Below are positions 1 through 10,257 of a stretch of DNA of 22,800 bases, piece after piece. This DNA comes from Astrothelium macrocarpum (taxonomy: Eukaryota > Ascomycota > Dothideomycetes > Trypetheliales > Trypetheliaceae), in contig JAGEMR010000243.1 in NCBI GenBank assembly GCA_021030915.1, positions 1 to 22,800 of the forward strand, read 5' to 3'. Position 1 is the first letter of the stretch, and every line of letters starts with the position of its first letter. Made by a program: the position numbers and the translations under genes. The notes beneath the pieces were generated by a model. That model saw only the letters and a program-made list of their open reading frames with translations, did no database searches and was not told the DNA's origin.

Positions 1-43
1 TTTGCGACAGCCCGTGCACCATTTCAGCCCATACACCACTATC
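1..43 (+). repeat. left terminal inverted repeat of pogo-like element
   Basis: Pairs with 2108-2150. The outer 30 bases are identical and the inner 13 differ only by four transitions. It contains two copies of a CCCGTGCACCA-like motif, about 15 bases apart. The inner copy here reads CCCATACACCA, a RIP-type change. Confidence 0.9.
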
Positions 44-161
44 TTCAAATCGGCCCACCAATTTCAAAATTCAATTACTCCTCTAAAACAAGAGTTTTTT
101 GCTTCAAATCAAATTATATTATATTCTTAATATATATAAAAAAAATTGGTTATTAATAATC

Positions 162-2120
162 TCATTCAAAATATATTTTCGATTTGATTGTGCGGTCTGA
201 TTTCGTTGTGACGGTTGGAATTAATTCCTTTTTATTAATAATTATTTTAACCTCAACAATAACTTTCAATTTCTGAGATTTTTTTATCTTATTCTTTGGC
301 CTCTGATTGGCTAATTTTGATTCGGAAATTAGCTGATTTAAGGTCTCCTTCTATACTTTTTTTGTCTCCTTTTCAGTCTTTTTCTTAGTCTCCCTTTCGA
401 GCCTCTTTTGTCGCTTTCTTTCTCTTTCAACCTTCCTTTTCTGAAACTCTCTCTCCTTTCTCTTCTTACTAAATACTCGTTTTATTAGATTCTGTTATTT
501 AATTATTATCTTTGTCTCTATTTCGGCCTATTTTTGTTATTAAAATTCAAAAATTCGTTATATTTTTGATAATGATACGATCAAGATCTTTGATTTTTCT
601 TCAATCCGAATTTTCTCAAATAAAAATTTATTTTGAAATATTCTATTCGTTTAAATATTGATTTTTTTTTCGAAAAATATGATTCAATATTCTAAAATCT
701 CATTTTAAATCGCGATACGTTCAAAATTTTAAAAGAATTTTTGATTAATTGAAAAATTTTTTTTATAAAATACATATTTTATTTTTTTTCAATTAAATGG
801 CTGAAATTTAATAAAAATTGATGAATTTTTTGAATTATTATTTGACGATCTAAATGAGGTCAAATCTAACTGATCAAATACGATAATAAATAAAAATGAT
901 ATAAGGCCTATTCGGCCCCAGCCATTCATAATATTATTCGGAATGAAGGTTATTTAAAAGATAAATCAGAAGAGGTTAAAAAAGTCCTTTTATAAAATAA
1001 TGAAACTTCCATCTGTCGTGTAGATCCAGTATTCGAATTGTTGAAAATAACGTATAATAAAAGACCTGAATAAAGAAACGTCTAAAGGCTGAAATCGGTA
1101 CATAATATAAAATGGAAATATAATAATAAGAATTTTATTATTTGCGTATCAGAATAGGAATTTGAAATTAAAATGGCTATTATGACCGTCTATCCAGAAC
1201 AGCCTCCAATATCTATTATAACCAGTCTTCCATTTTATATTTTCGTTGAAAATTCTAATTAGCCATTTATATATAAGATCTTCATTTATGAAATCAGATA
1301 ATATATTTATAAAAAAAATTTTATATTCTTTCGATTTAAAATTTTTGAATCAGAAAATAGAAAGATTACCGGTTTTTTGATAGATAATAATAGATGATAA
1401 ATATATGACATTCGTATAAATTATTATAATAATTGATATCCATATATAATCGCCCGTTTAAATTATTCCTTAAATACGGCCTTATTTCAGCATTTTTATA
1501 AATACAATATATCTAATCTTTTTAATATGATCTTATAAAAAATCCTTTTCGTCGGTATTATATATATTATCATATATAATATCGTATTTATCGATTTTAA
1601 TTCGAATTTATTCGATATTATTTTATAAAATATAAAAAAAGATAGATCTTTTTATAATTTCAAAATATTTTAAAAATTCTTTCCAATTATTTGTATTTTT
1701 TCGAATTAAATTGAAATTTTTAAAAAAAATAGATTTAAATTCTTCATGATATCTTCGGATGAAATAATATATCCAATTATCATCAGGCCAAATTTTAATA
1801 ATATTCGAAATAAATTGATATATCATTATCAGTATAATATGAATACCAAAAATAAAGAATCTATTAATCTCATTAATAAGGATTCTTTTCTATTGGTGAT
1901 TTAATAAATTCTGAATTTCGATATCATCGTCCTTTGAACCAATTTGACCCTTCCAGCGCCGTGATAACGTATTATGATTCATACCATATTTTCTGACAGT
2001 CTTTCTAAATACAGGCACTTTCTGCAATTTCAAATCTTTAAACGCAAATTCAATTGAATTTATATTGATGGATTTATTGAATTTTGAAACAATTGAATTT
2101 TTGTGTGGACGGTGGTGCAC
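162..2120 (-). pseudogene. pogo-like DDE transposase, decayed
   Basis: The original enzyme would cut and paste the element by binding its terminal repeats. Recognisable parts, in one frame from the 5' end: an open N-terminal stretch (2120-1890) with the Psq HTH signature YGMNHNTLSRRWKG; a CENP-B-type helix region (about 1790-1640); NTDEKDF with the first catalytic Asp at 1553-1551; DGHNSH with the second at 1190-1188; RFQPLDV with the third at 1082-1080; and a Lys/Glu/Arg-rich tail (about 520-260). Spacing between the Asp residues is 121 and 36 residues. All landmarks share the frame, so no net indel has occurred. Inactivation is by many in-frame stops, for example the TAA five codons after the first catalytic Asp, probably CAA originally. 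No ATG is visible at the front (the frame opens at GTG), so the true start is uncertain. Confidence 0.8.
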
Positions 2121-2150
2121 GGGCTGAAATGGTGCACGGGCTGTCGCAAA
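2108..2150 (-). repeat. right terminal inverted repeat of pogo-like element
   Basis: Reverse complement of 1-43. This end keeps both CCCGTGCACCA motifs intact and is essentially unmutated. The reading frame of the transposase starts inside it. Confidence 0.9.
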
Positions 2151-2735
2151 CTCCTACCCGTTTTGGCTCAAATCGGTACTGTTTTACCTTGTTCGGACTG
2201 TCAATGCCAGAATGGGGGAGAGCAATGTCCTCAAAATTCAGAGTGTAATAAGTCTGCTTTTTGCAGTTTTCGCTTTGCGCTGTTACTGAATGGAAAACGA
2301 ATGCCCGCGATTTTTTGGCTCTGAAAAGTTATATACCATAAAGAAGCTTCTCAATCAGAATATCTTTGTCGCCGGATTTAGTCAGTCAGGTCTGTCTAAA
2401 AAAAGGAGTATAACCTGACGAACGGAGCTGCCACGCATGAGTGGCTTTAATAAGAATAGTTTACAAAAATTTTCCACGCTCGACCAAAAAAGATCTTTAA
2501 ATGACGTGTTTTGATGTTTCAGGCTTCCATGTTACCGAAGAAATTACAGGTATTCTATGTGTAACAAAAATCGTCACTTTCTTTGCTGTTTTCTGTCAAG
2601 TATCGGCAAAGCCGTAAATTCTGACGTCAGTGGTCCAGCATGGAAAAGTGATATAACATAAATCAAATCGCAATAATACTGAAATATTAAAATTGTCAGC
2701 CGCAGTTTTCTTGTCTGACTCACAATCCCGAAAAC
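2151..2735. other. GC-normal intergenic DNA
   Basis: Ordinary base composition, unlike the AT-rich element to its left. I found no gene. It holds a TATATA-like run near 2328-2335 and presumably the promoter of the possible gene that starts at 2736. Confidence 0.5.
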
Positions 2736-3602
2736 ATGAACTATTTGATTCTCTATTTTGCTATTTTCTATACTGTATGTGCACTTTTAGCTGATAGTTC
2801 TACTTACCAGAACTTTTCTAGCATCTCAAATCATTACTCTCAACTTGTTGCAGAGAACAAGAACCTCACTCTAGAGTAAGTTCCTTGGTAATCAATTTTG
2901 TGGAAGCTTCTAATCAAGAAAAGCATAAAGCCTTCGACTATCATATTGGGCAATCCACTTCCTTCTAATTTTACCGATTACACTATTCTATCAGACAATT
3001 TGCCGATTTCGAAAAGAAATCTTATAAAGCCTATCAGTACTTGTCCACAGATGCAATTGGGGATTCCTGCACCGTTTGCTACATTTGTTCGGTCTACATG
3101 CATACGAAGTAGATCTGCGAAAGAATGGGAAATCGAATGTTCGAGACCCAATCCTCCAGCCTCATTCAGAGCGAGAAGTTTTTGTGGGCCTCAGGAAATG
3201 TGTATTACCGCTTATATTGGCAGCCACGATCGTGCGATTGTCGGTTGTTATCCTAGAAGGCTCTCCTCGAGGCTAATCTTTCGGGCAGCGGATCGGTTTA
3301 CAATCCAGCAAGCATCAATTACAGCATCCCTTATCCCTTTTGATCCACACCTCGGAGAGAGTATTCAAGTTGTTTTAACCGGACCAAATGAAAATGATCC
3401 TGTCATTGAGGCTCAATCAATAACTATTATCCCTATTGACAGAGAGCACAAACCTGTAGCTGAGCCGATCACCTCATCAGACTGCAGCAGTCTTGGCTTT
3501 CTACAATCTCCGCCAGGCATGGTGAGGTTTGATGTAACAATAGTACTGCCACCACATTTTGAGCAGTCAGTAGTTTTACATGCATATAACTGGTCTCCTT
3601 AA
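2736..3602 (+). CDS. possible secreted protein gene (two exons), may be decayed
   Basis: Not a family I recognise. An ATG at 2736 in good context (AAAACATGA) opens a frame whose first 19 or so residues are hydrophobic (MNYLILYFAIFYTVCALLA), a credible signal peptide. The frame meets a stop at 2877, but a GTAAGT donor lies at 2876. A CTAAT branch-like motif and an AG at 2922-2923 would give a 48-bp intron (2876-2923) and keep the frame open to 3602, for 272 residues. The mature part would hold seven cysteines. The last 100 residues look most protein-like. Other frames between 2920 and 3350 also contain protein-like stretches, so this may be a frameshifted remnant. A small cysteine-containing secreted protein near a telomere would fit a candidate effector, but that is inference only. 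The intron boundary is my choice to keep the frame. Confidence 0.35.
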
Positions 3603-4450
3603 TGGCATTATAAGCATAGTACAGCTGGATGGGATTTGAGAGTGACAAGACCAAAGATTAGACCAGGTTGTTAAGTACACCAGTTAGAGCAGATTATCTG
3701 GAATAAAGATTAGGCTGAGAGCGGTTCTAGATGTGGTAGGTGTCGCATTTGTTTGTTATTTGATCCGTCCATGAGAATGTGTCGGTTTGATGAGGTCGAG
3801 AAACATGTGAGATTTGGCTGCTTGGCTGTCTAACTAAGTTAAGGTTCCGAGATGGATAAAATTGAATGAATGAGATTATTAGTACACAGTAGCTCTCAAA
3901 CAGAAAGCAACTTTCAGGTCCAAGGCACGTTCTCCATCTGGTGTAAACCGTTCTCCACTATGTTAAATAGTGCATGAAGGTCATGAGACGAATTCGATAT
4001 TCATGCAGCAACTGAATCAGTATGTCCATCGGGTGTTTAAGGCTATCGCGTAACCCTACAATTACTGCCTGGACAAACACTCAATTAAGATGATGAAATA
4101 TGTATCAGTAGAGATAAGCGGAAAAGCTTCCGAAATACTGAAGATCTTCAGATTGGTAATTACGAGCAATGCGATGGTCGGTCAACCGAGGCAACCATCT
4201 GACTGAAATCAAAAACTCATAATAAATGTGTGAAGATAAAAAATTGTACTATGAAATAGCGCTTTTGGACAATGAATTTTAATTTTCAATCAGTGGGAAA
4301 TTTGGAAAAAGGCTCTAAATTGGTGAAAGTTCGTAAGCAATTCATCAATAGATCCGTCTCTAAGGCCTCTTCACGCGTCTGGGGACTCCTTGAACAATCT
4401 CTACCTGTTACGGAAGAAAAGGTAGTGTATCAATCGATTGAATCCATTGT
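3603..4450. other. GC-normal DNA, no assured gene
   Basis: Host-like composition. An ATG-started plus-strand ORF at 4272-4463 (63 residues, Lys/Arg-rich first half) ends in the LINE target duplication. Its stop codon would have been the same before insertion. It has no recognisable domain and could be chance or a gene tail. At 4171-4199 there is a nested inverted repeat: GATGG/CCATC outside TCGGT-CA-ACCGA. Confidence 0.3.
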
Positions 4451-4466
4451 TGTAAGCTGGTGAGGT
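4451..4466. repeat. LINE target-site duplication, 3' side of element
   Basis: The 16 bases TGTAAGCTGGTGAGGT recur exactly at 9515-9530 and flank the LINE. The copy here directly adjoins the (TCAAA)3 tail. Confidence 0.8.
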
Positions 4467-4806
4467 TTGATTTGATTTGATTTTTCTCCTACTCCCTTTC
4501 AGGCCTAGCGCTCAGGCCTATGTGGGGATCTAGCTGACTGATCTAACATATGCTTTACAATCTTTGGTGCCCTTTTGTTTATCTAGACCATAACCAAACT
4601 AACAATATAAGCTGTTTCTTTTCTGATCTGAGTTCTAGGATGTGTTCTAAAGTGATGCCAATCTTGCTGAAGGTCTGACATTCTGTTTGCCGTTCAGAGA
4701 TTGTTTCCACAGTTTATTTCTTTTTTCATTATTTTTTCGTATTTCGTAAACATCTGATTTGAATTGCAAAAGAAAATATTTTTTTGACAATTTATTTATC
4801 TGATTT

Positions 4807-7800
4807 CTAATTTATCAAAGGCCCATCTAGTGCCTCTGATGTGTATATTTCCAATATTATTACTGTGTGTGGTATTTGCCTATTGTTTGGCCATATGTCT
4901 TTGCGTTCTTTTGTCCATTGAGGGCAATGCTGAAGAAAATGTTCGACTGTCTCTAATTCGCCATATTCGCATAGATTACTCTCAATTCTGTTGATTTTGT
5001 ATAAATAGCTATTTAACCTGTAATATCCTGATCGCAATTGAATTAAAAATGAGACTTTTTTTTTATTCAATTCATCATAAATCCTTCTAATGTGTTTATC
5101 TGGAGCAGCCGTATCTCGTATATACAAATTCCTGTTATTTATGTCCTTTTGAAATTATATGCGTTTATTCTTTTGGGAATTTAGATAGTCTTTTTGAATT
5201 GAATTTGCCTTTATTATTGTGTTTATTGGATTGCGGCCTTTTTCTATTGCTACTTTTGCTAGTTTATATACTCTTTCGTTTCCTTCGCAATCTGTATATG
5301 CCGGGGTCCAGTGGAATTGAACCGGAATTTCTTTTTATTCAATTTTTCTAAATAAACTATACACGTTCTAAAACAGTTCATATTTTTTGAAAGATCTTTG
5401 GATCATACGGAACGCTTTTTTATTATCTGAAACGATTTATATTATATTAAACCTTCTTTATAAATTTGGGATTTTAGAAATTATTATATCAAAGGCCTCT
5501 TTAATAACTTCTAATTCGGCTTCTATTGATATTGATTGGCTACCTCGGTTTATTATGAAAGATCTGTAGAATTCGTAAAAATAAGGCGCATAAAAATTCA
5601 ATCCCATTAGACCATTTCTGACTGACCCATTTATAAAAAATGTTTTTATATAATATTGAATTGTATATAAAATGTTGAAAGATATTATAATTATTATTTA
5701 TCATAAAGATTTGTTAAAAATTGGAATTATTTCAAGATTTTCTATTTATAATGGCTGATATAAATTTACTATCATTTCTAATGATAATTGAAATCTCTTA
5801 TTCTGGTTTAATCTTTTAAGAAATTTCCAATAAATATGGCTTTTTAGATGTATATATAATTTGATCCAAAAACGTTTGATGTTTTCTAATAGGCGGTCTT
5901 GAATCAGATCTAATTCTACTTCGATTATGGCTATATGATACATAACTATTCGGAACATCCCTATAATTATTAGCGCTTCTAATTTTATTATTCTCTCAAT
6001 TCTACGTTATACTATTCCGGCGGATTCAGGATACCAAACGGGAATTTTATAATCCGTATTTGATACTATAATAACTTTGAATAATTATCGAATTATTTTT
6101 GATTGAAATCCTTAAAACCGTTTTAATACCAATACTGATTTTTCATTTCTTTTAGCCGCTCTTGTTATATGAATTCGAAAATTTAATTTTTAATCAAAGA
6201 TAATATCAAATAATTTGACCTCTATTGATGGCTAAATTTCTATATCCATTATTTTGAATGTGATATTTGAATTTATATGTTTTATATTTTTTGAAAAATG
6301 AATAAACTGAATTTTTTCTGGCTCAAACATAATCCCGCTATCATTTACCTATTATTCTATTTTTGGAAGAATAATAATTTGAATTTGATATAAATTTTCT
6401 TCTTCTATTTTATCAACTATTCATATGTTAAAATCGTTTATAAAAATAAATAAGCCATTATTATTTGATATCCGTTTGGCTATCAAATTGGCATTATAGA
6501 ATAAAAATAAAGGCGGTGATAATGGAGACCCCTATGGAAGGCCTATATGAATGATTTCTTGAATATCTGATTCCTTTCCATTGATCATAATGAATATTTT
6601 TTTGTTAAAATAGAAATTAAATATCTATTAGATTAATACCTCTGGAATATATTTTTGTCGAAATTTTAGGGTTAATATTTGAAGATTTATTCTATTATAG
6701 ACTTCTTTAACGTCGAAATTTATTAACGATAATATTTTTTTGTATTTTCAGATTTGATAAATTTATTCTGTGAGATATTGGAGAATATCGATTATAGATC
6801 TTTATTTTCTAATTCTAAAATGTATTTTAAAAAATAGGTTATATGTTTCGTCTAAATAGAATAATCGTTCAATTAGAACTACCTTTAAAAGTTTTTCTAA
6901 TATAAATAATAATGAAATCGGACAATATATTTTAGATTATTGATAGTCTGATTTATTCGGTTTTTATAATGGAATAATTCGAATTATTTTTCATTATTAT
7001 GGGAGATACTCAATCTATAATAATACTTTGAAGAATTAGAATATTTTATCTTTTATTACTGGCCAAAATTTTTGCCATATCATCGTTGATAGTTTATCTA
7101 TTCCTGCTATTTTAAAGGATTTTATTTTCAATAATATCTCATGAATTTCTTTTTTTATTAATTTTATCCATTAGAATTGATTAAAATTGTGTTCCATTCT
7201 TATTTGATTCATATTTATTATCTGACTGAAGAATTGGAATAATAAGATTATGAAGATTTTTTTGTTTATGATTATTATCCCTTGTTTTGTGTGTAAAATA
7301 CTGATATAATTCCGAATTGATTTTGTTTTTATGGATAAAGATATTTGATATTTTTTCAGATATTATTTGTGTTATTTAAAAATTCATGCTAATATGTATA
7401 TTTTTATTTTCATATTATATCGTGGAATAATTTTCGAATTTCTTTTATTTTTTATTTTAAATAATCGTTTTTATGATTATAATTCCGGAATATTTTAATT
7501 TCATTTTTAATTTTTATATAGATTTGACGGAATAGGATGAGGTTAAATATCCATTATTTTTTTTTATACGATGAGGGTTTTGAAATTGGCATATGATATT
7601 ATACGATTTTGTTCATTATATTGATAAATTGTTGAATTAGATTATCAATATTTTTTAATTATAATGTTGAAAAATTTATTTTATTTATTATATGAATTGC
7701 CGCTGAGATCTTTTTTCGTATTTTTTTCTAATTGATCTGACGAATCAGCGATTTTGTTTTGAAGATGGATTTATATGTATTCAAATTGAAATTTATTTCA

Positions 7801-8700
7801 ATTGATTCATGGTTTTATTTATAAATTATTGGCTAGGTGTCATATTTGATAAAATTTTGGTATAATTCCGCTGAAATTAACGAAAGGTTAATTATTGAAT
7901 CTGATTCATATATGGATATGTTTTTCAAAAGAAGCAGTTGTAAATTATATTTTTTTATAAATTATAAAATGTCTATTTCTTGATCTTATTATACTGTATT
8001 TTTATTCCAAAATTGATCGTGTCGATTGAAGTCTCTAATTATTAAAAATTCGTATATTGGATATTATAATTTTATTTATTCAATTATCTGAAGGATTGTG
8101 TTTAATATATTTATATCTATTATTAATATACCATTAATTGGTGGAATATAAATAGAAAATATAAATAATATTTGATTTTCGAATTAAATTTTAATTATTA
8201 TAATATCTGATGATGATATTTGGATCTGATGGATTTGGGTTTTTTAATTGATATAAATCAAGATTCTAAATGGGTATTTATTGTCTTTGGTTTTTATAGA
8301 TTGGAATTGGATCTAATTTGAATGCGTTTATGAGGTTACGATAATTTATCGTTCTGAGATCAAAAAATAAGACGGTTTTTATAATAAAAATAAATCAAAA
8401 TTTCTAAAATTTATATCATTTAATATAATATATTAAATTTCTGGCATTTTTTGTATATTGATTTGCAGAATTTGTAATTTTTTATTATTCATAAATATAA
8501 TATTTTTGGAATAGTCTAATTCGAATTGGACAGTTTATAATTTATATATGATGATTTTCAAAATAATTTATATATTAAACCATTATTATATAATTTCTAA
8601 TATTGTATCCCTTTTTTGAATAATTAAGATATTTTTTTTGATTTTTACAATTTCTAATTATGTGATTGAATTCATTATATTTTTTATATTATATTGTATG
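4807..8700 (-). pseudogene. LINE ORF2 remnant: reverse transcriptase, RNase H, zinc-finger tail
   Basis: The protein copies the element's RNA into the genome. On the minus strand I read the RT palm motif GLP*GSPLSPPLF at 6543-6508 (stop in place of the usual Gln), then the catalytic box FINDFN near 6447-6430, where the family has two acidic residues (D to N, a G-to-A change). RNase H follows: SIEAELEVIKEAF near 5530-5490, VSDN near 5430, and FHWTPAYTDCEGNE near 5316-5270. The end (5127-4807) is open and has CEYGELETVEHFLQHC, a Cys/His cluster typical of the LINE C-terminus. All these share one frame. The 5' limit is approximate: the endonuclease expected between about 8700 and 7400 is too degraded for me to mark. 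Confidence 0.75.
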
Positions 8701-9054
8701 GGATTCGTGGAATTCGCTAATATAGACTAATTGGCCTTGTATAGATATATAATTTTTGGCTAAAAGGGCATTCTTTTCCTTTTATGTAGAATATATTAGT
8801 AATAATTATATAATTCGCCTTTTAGATGGCTGGCTGAGATAACGAATAATTTGAATAATTAAATTATTCTTCTCATTAAACTGGCCGCAGAACTGTTCAG
8901 GCATTTTCTCTCCTTTGTCTGGATTCTTTATCTTGAATTTATCCATTTCTAAGAATTTTATTTTAAAGCGTTTTTATGTGATAGATTTTGCTTTATCAAA
9001 TTCACGTTTCAGAATATTCTTTTATGATTCTTTCTTTTTTATTATTTGTACTAT

Positions 9055-9514
9055 CTATTCATTATCGAATACGAATCGGACACGTTCCTTCTTTTTGAAT
9101 GTCATTATCGTATAATTGGCATTTTCGAGACCTTGTATTGTTTGTATAACTTTGTTCATTATCTTCTGAAATTCTCTTGTTTCTTCTATGACTATAATTG
9201 TGTCTTGTAGGTTGAATTCTATGTTTGGAAGTCGGTGAAAGCCTCGGGCTGTCTCTCGGGTGCTGCTCGGATTCGAAATAGAGCGAAGATTTGGGTTTGA
9301 ATCCGGTGGTGTAACAGCAATTAAGGGAAATAGCATTTTCGGACTTGAGGCTACTGAAGCATATGATCGACACAGAGATAGTTGTGTCTCTGATAGCGCT
9401 TTTTCTAAGCCGTTTATCGTCTTTTGAAGATCTGCTATTGTGGTTGCCATCTGTTTTACTTGCTCTGAAAGCTTGTTGTTTTCCTCTTTGTGCTCTTTTA
9501 CATATTGTAAGATC
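9055..9514 (-). pseudogene. LINE ORF1 fragment (coiled coil, RNA-binding type)
   Basis: The first protein of the LINE, which in the family binds the element's RNA. The stretch is open for about 150 codons. It begins with a heptad-like, charged helix (KEHKEENNKLSEQVKQM and onward), then SYASVAS, a linker rich in Ser/Pro, and a segment DTIIVIEETREF typical of the folded ORF1 domain. It stops at 9055-9057, probably a RIP-made nonsense codon, since the sense continues weakly beyond. The frame stays open to 9567 past the inferred element boundary at 9514, but no ATG is present (only GTG), so those extra residues are likely host DNA read through by chance. Confidence 0.65.
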
Positions 9515-9530
9515 TGTAAGCTGGTGAGGT
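9515..9530. repeat. LINE target-site duplication, 5' side of element
   Basis: Exact copy of 4451-4466. Host DNA resumes at 9531. Confidence 0.8.
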
Positions 9531-9828
9531 AGCTATCTGAAGTGAAGCTAGATATGGTGGGTGACACGTGACTCTGTTCGTTCCTGCCCTAACACTAGCC
9601 GAACTTTTCGCACTAGCCTCGATCGACTTGGACAGTTCCACGGGACTTTTCAATTGGTTGAAATCAATCGGGTCGTTTAAAAACCAAAAGCAGACGTGAT
9701 CTCTGCGGCCATTTATAGCTGGGATTTTGAATTAAGCAGGTTAGTAGCTCCAAGAAAAGCTACAATAGCATAGTTCGGTTTATTGTCTGGCTAGACCCCC
9801 TCTGATACTAACTCGTCCTGATCGAAGC
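9531..9828. other. 3' flank of the SnoaL-like gene
   Basis: GC-normal host DNA between the LINE and the displaced stop codon of the SnoaL-like gene. It presumably holds that gene's original 3' untranslated region. No gene seen. Confidence 0.5.
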
Positions 9829-9894
9829 TTAAGCCTTTTCTTTGTTCTCCCGTGCTCTCTTCATTAAAGGTCTCAGCTTATCTGCTGTCGCCTT
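9829..9894 (-). pseudogene. displaced 3' end of SnoaL-like gene
   Basis: The last codons of the gene whose main body lies at 14886-15290. Read on the minus strand from 9894, the frame gives KATADKLRPLMKRARENKEK then Ala and TAA at 9831-9829. It joins exactly in frame to the codon for Ser134 at 14891-14889 once Copia-1 and one copy of the GCCTT duplication are removed. The complete gene would encode 155 residues. This piece is a charged helix, a common C-terminus for the fold. Confidence 0.8.
9890..9894. repeat. Copia-1 target-site duplication (left)
   Basis: GCCTT directly before the 5' LTR; the same five bases follow the 3' LTR at 14884-14888. Confidence 0.9.
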
Positions 9895-10090
9895 TGATAA
9901 TGTTGGGCAATCCACTCTTGTAATCTCCGGCGTTAGCTTCATTGTTTCCTAATTAGGCAATTAGTCCGTTAGTGTGGAGATCAGGAGAAACAGCATTTAA
10001 GGCCCTGTTTGCTGCTGTTTCCTCCTGAGCTTCCTTAGTTCAATTCCTTGCTTAAATGCGGTATCCGACCTGTTCCGTCTAATTCCATCA
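9895..10090 (+). repeat. Copia-1 5' LTR
   Basis: 196 bp, TG..CA ends. It matches the 3' LTR at 194 positions; the differences are G/A at 9902/14695 and C/T at 9940/14733. Confidence 0.95.
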
Positions 10091-10104
10091 GGTTATGAGC
10101 CCGG
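10091..10104 (+). other. Copia-1 primer binding site (initiator tRNA-Met, internal)
   Basis: GGTTATGAGCCCGG follows the LTR at once. It is complementary to the anticodon stem-loop of initiator tRNA-Met, the half-tRNA priming style known for copia elements, in place of the usual 3' end of a tRNA. Confidence 0.8.
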
Positions 10105-10257
10105 CTGAAGTTTCTTTTGCGCTCAATCAGCCAATTTTTTAATTGAATTCAACCATTTCTTGCCATTAAATTAGCCGTTTGTGTGTGATTCAGTATTGAG
10201 AAGAAGGTGGCCTTTTAATTCTATATTTGATCAGTTATTAGAATATTCTTTGATAGT

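Larger units (their letters stand above)
1..2150 (-). mobile_element. pogo/Fot1-like DNA transposon, RIP-degraded
   Basis: A Tc1/mariner-superfamily element of the pogo/Fot1 type. The two ends are inverted repeats: bases 1-30 are the exact reverse complement of 2121-2150, and 13 further bases match with only four transitions. Between them one minus-strand frame holds an N-terminal Psq-type helix-turn-helix, a CENP-B-like segment, a DDE catalytic core and a basic tail. The interior is very AT-rich and full of in-frame stops, which fits RIP. The window begins exactly at the inverted repeat, so the outer end and the TA target duplication cannot be tested on the left. On the right no TA directly follows 2150, so the repeat may extend slightly further out. 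The copy cannot encode a working transposase. Confidence 0.85.
4467..9514 (-). mobile_element. Tad/I-type non-LTR retrotransposon (LINE), 5'-truncated, RIP-degraded
   Basis: A LINE on the minus strand, about 5.0 kb. It carries an ORF1 remnant, then an ORF2 remnant with reverse transcriptase, RNase H and a C-terminal zinc-finger-like segment, then a 3' region of about 340 bases ending in TCAAATCAAATCAAA. A 16-bp direct repeat flanks it exactly, as target-primed insertion produces. The first codons inside the boundary are already mid-ORF1 with no 5' leader, so the copy is probably 5'-truncated. The readable ends (4467-5300 and about 9060-9514) contrast with a very AT-rich, stop-filled middle. 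RT, RNase H and the C-terminal segment share one frame. Clade assignment rests on ORF1 style and domain order and is likely, not proven. Confidence 0.85.

Noticed and set aside
2103..2324. Plus-strand open frame at the right end of the pogo-like element
   Set aside because: It starts inside the inverted repeat and crosses the element border; composition is not protein-like.
3469..3654. Minus-strand open frame opposite the possible secreted gene
   Set aside because: Antisense, no domain, and the plus-strand frame there looks more protein-like.
9345..9527. Plus-strand and second minus-strand frames over LINE ORF1
   Set aside because: Shadows of the ORF1 frame, which has the coiled coil and SYASVAS segment.
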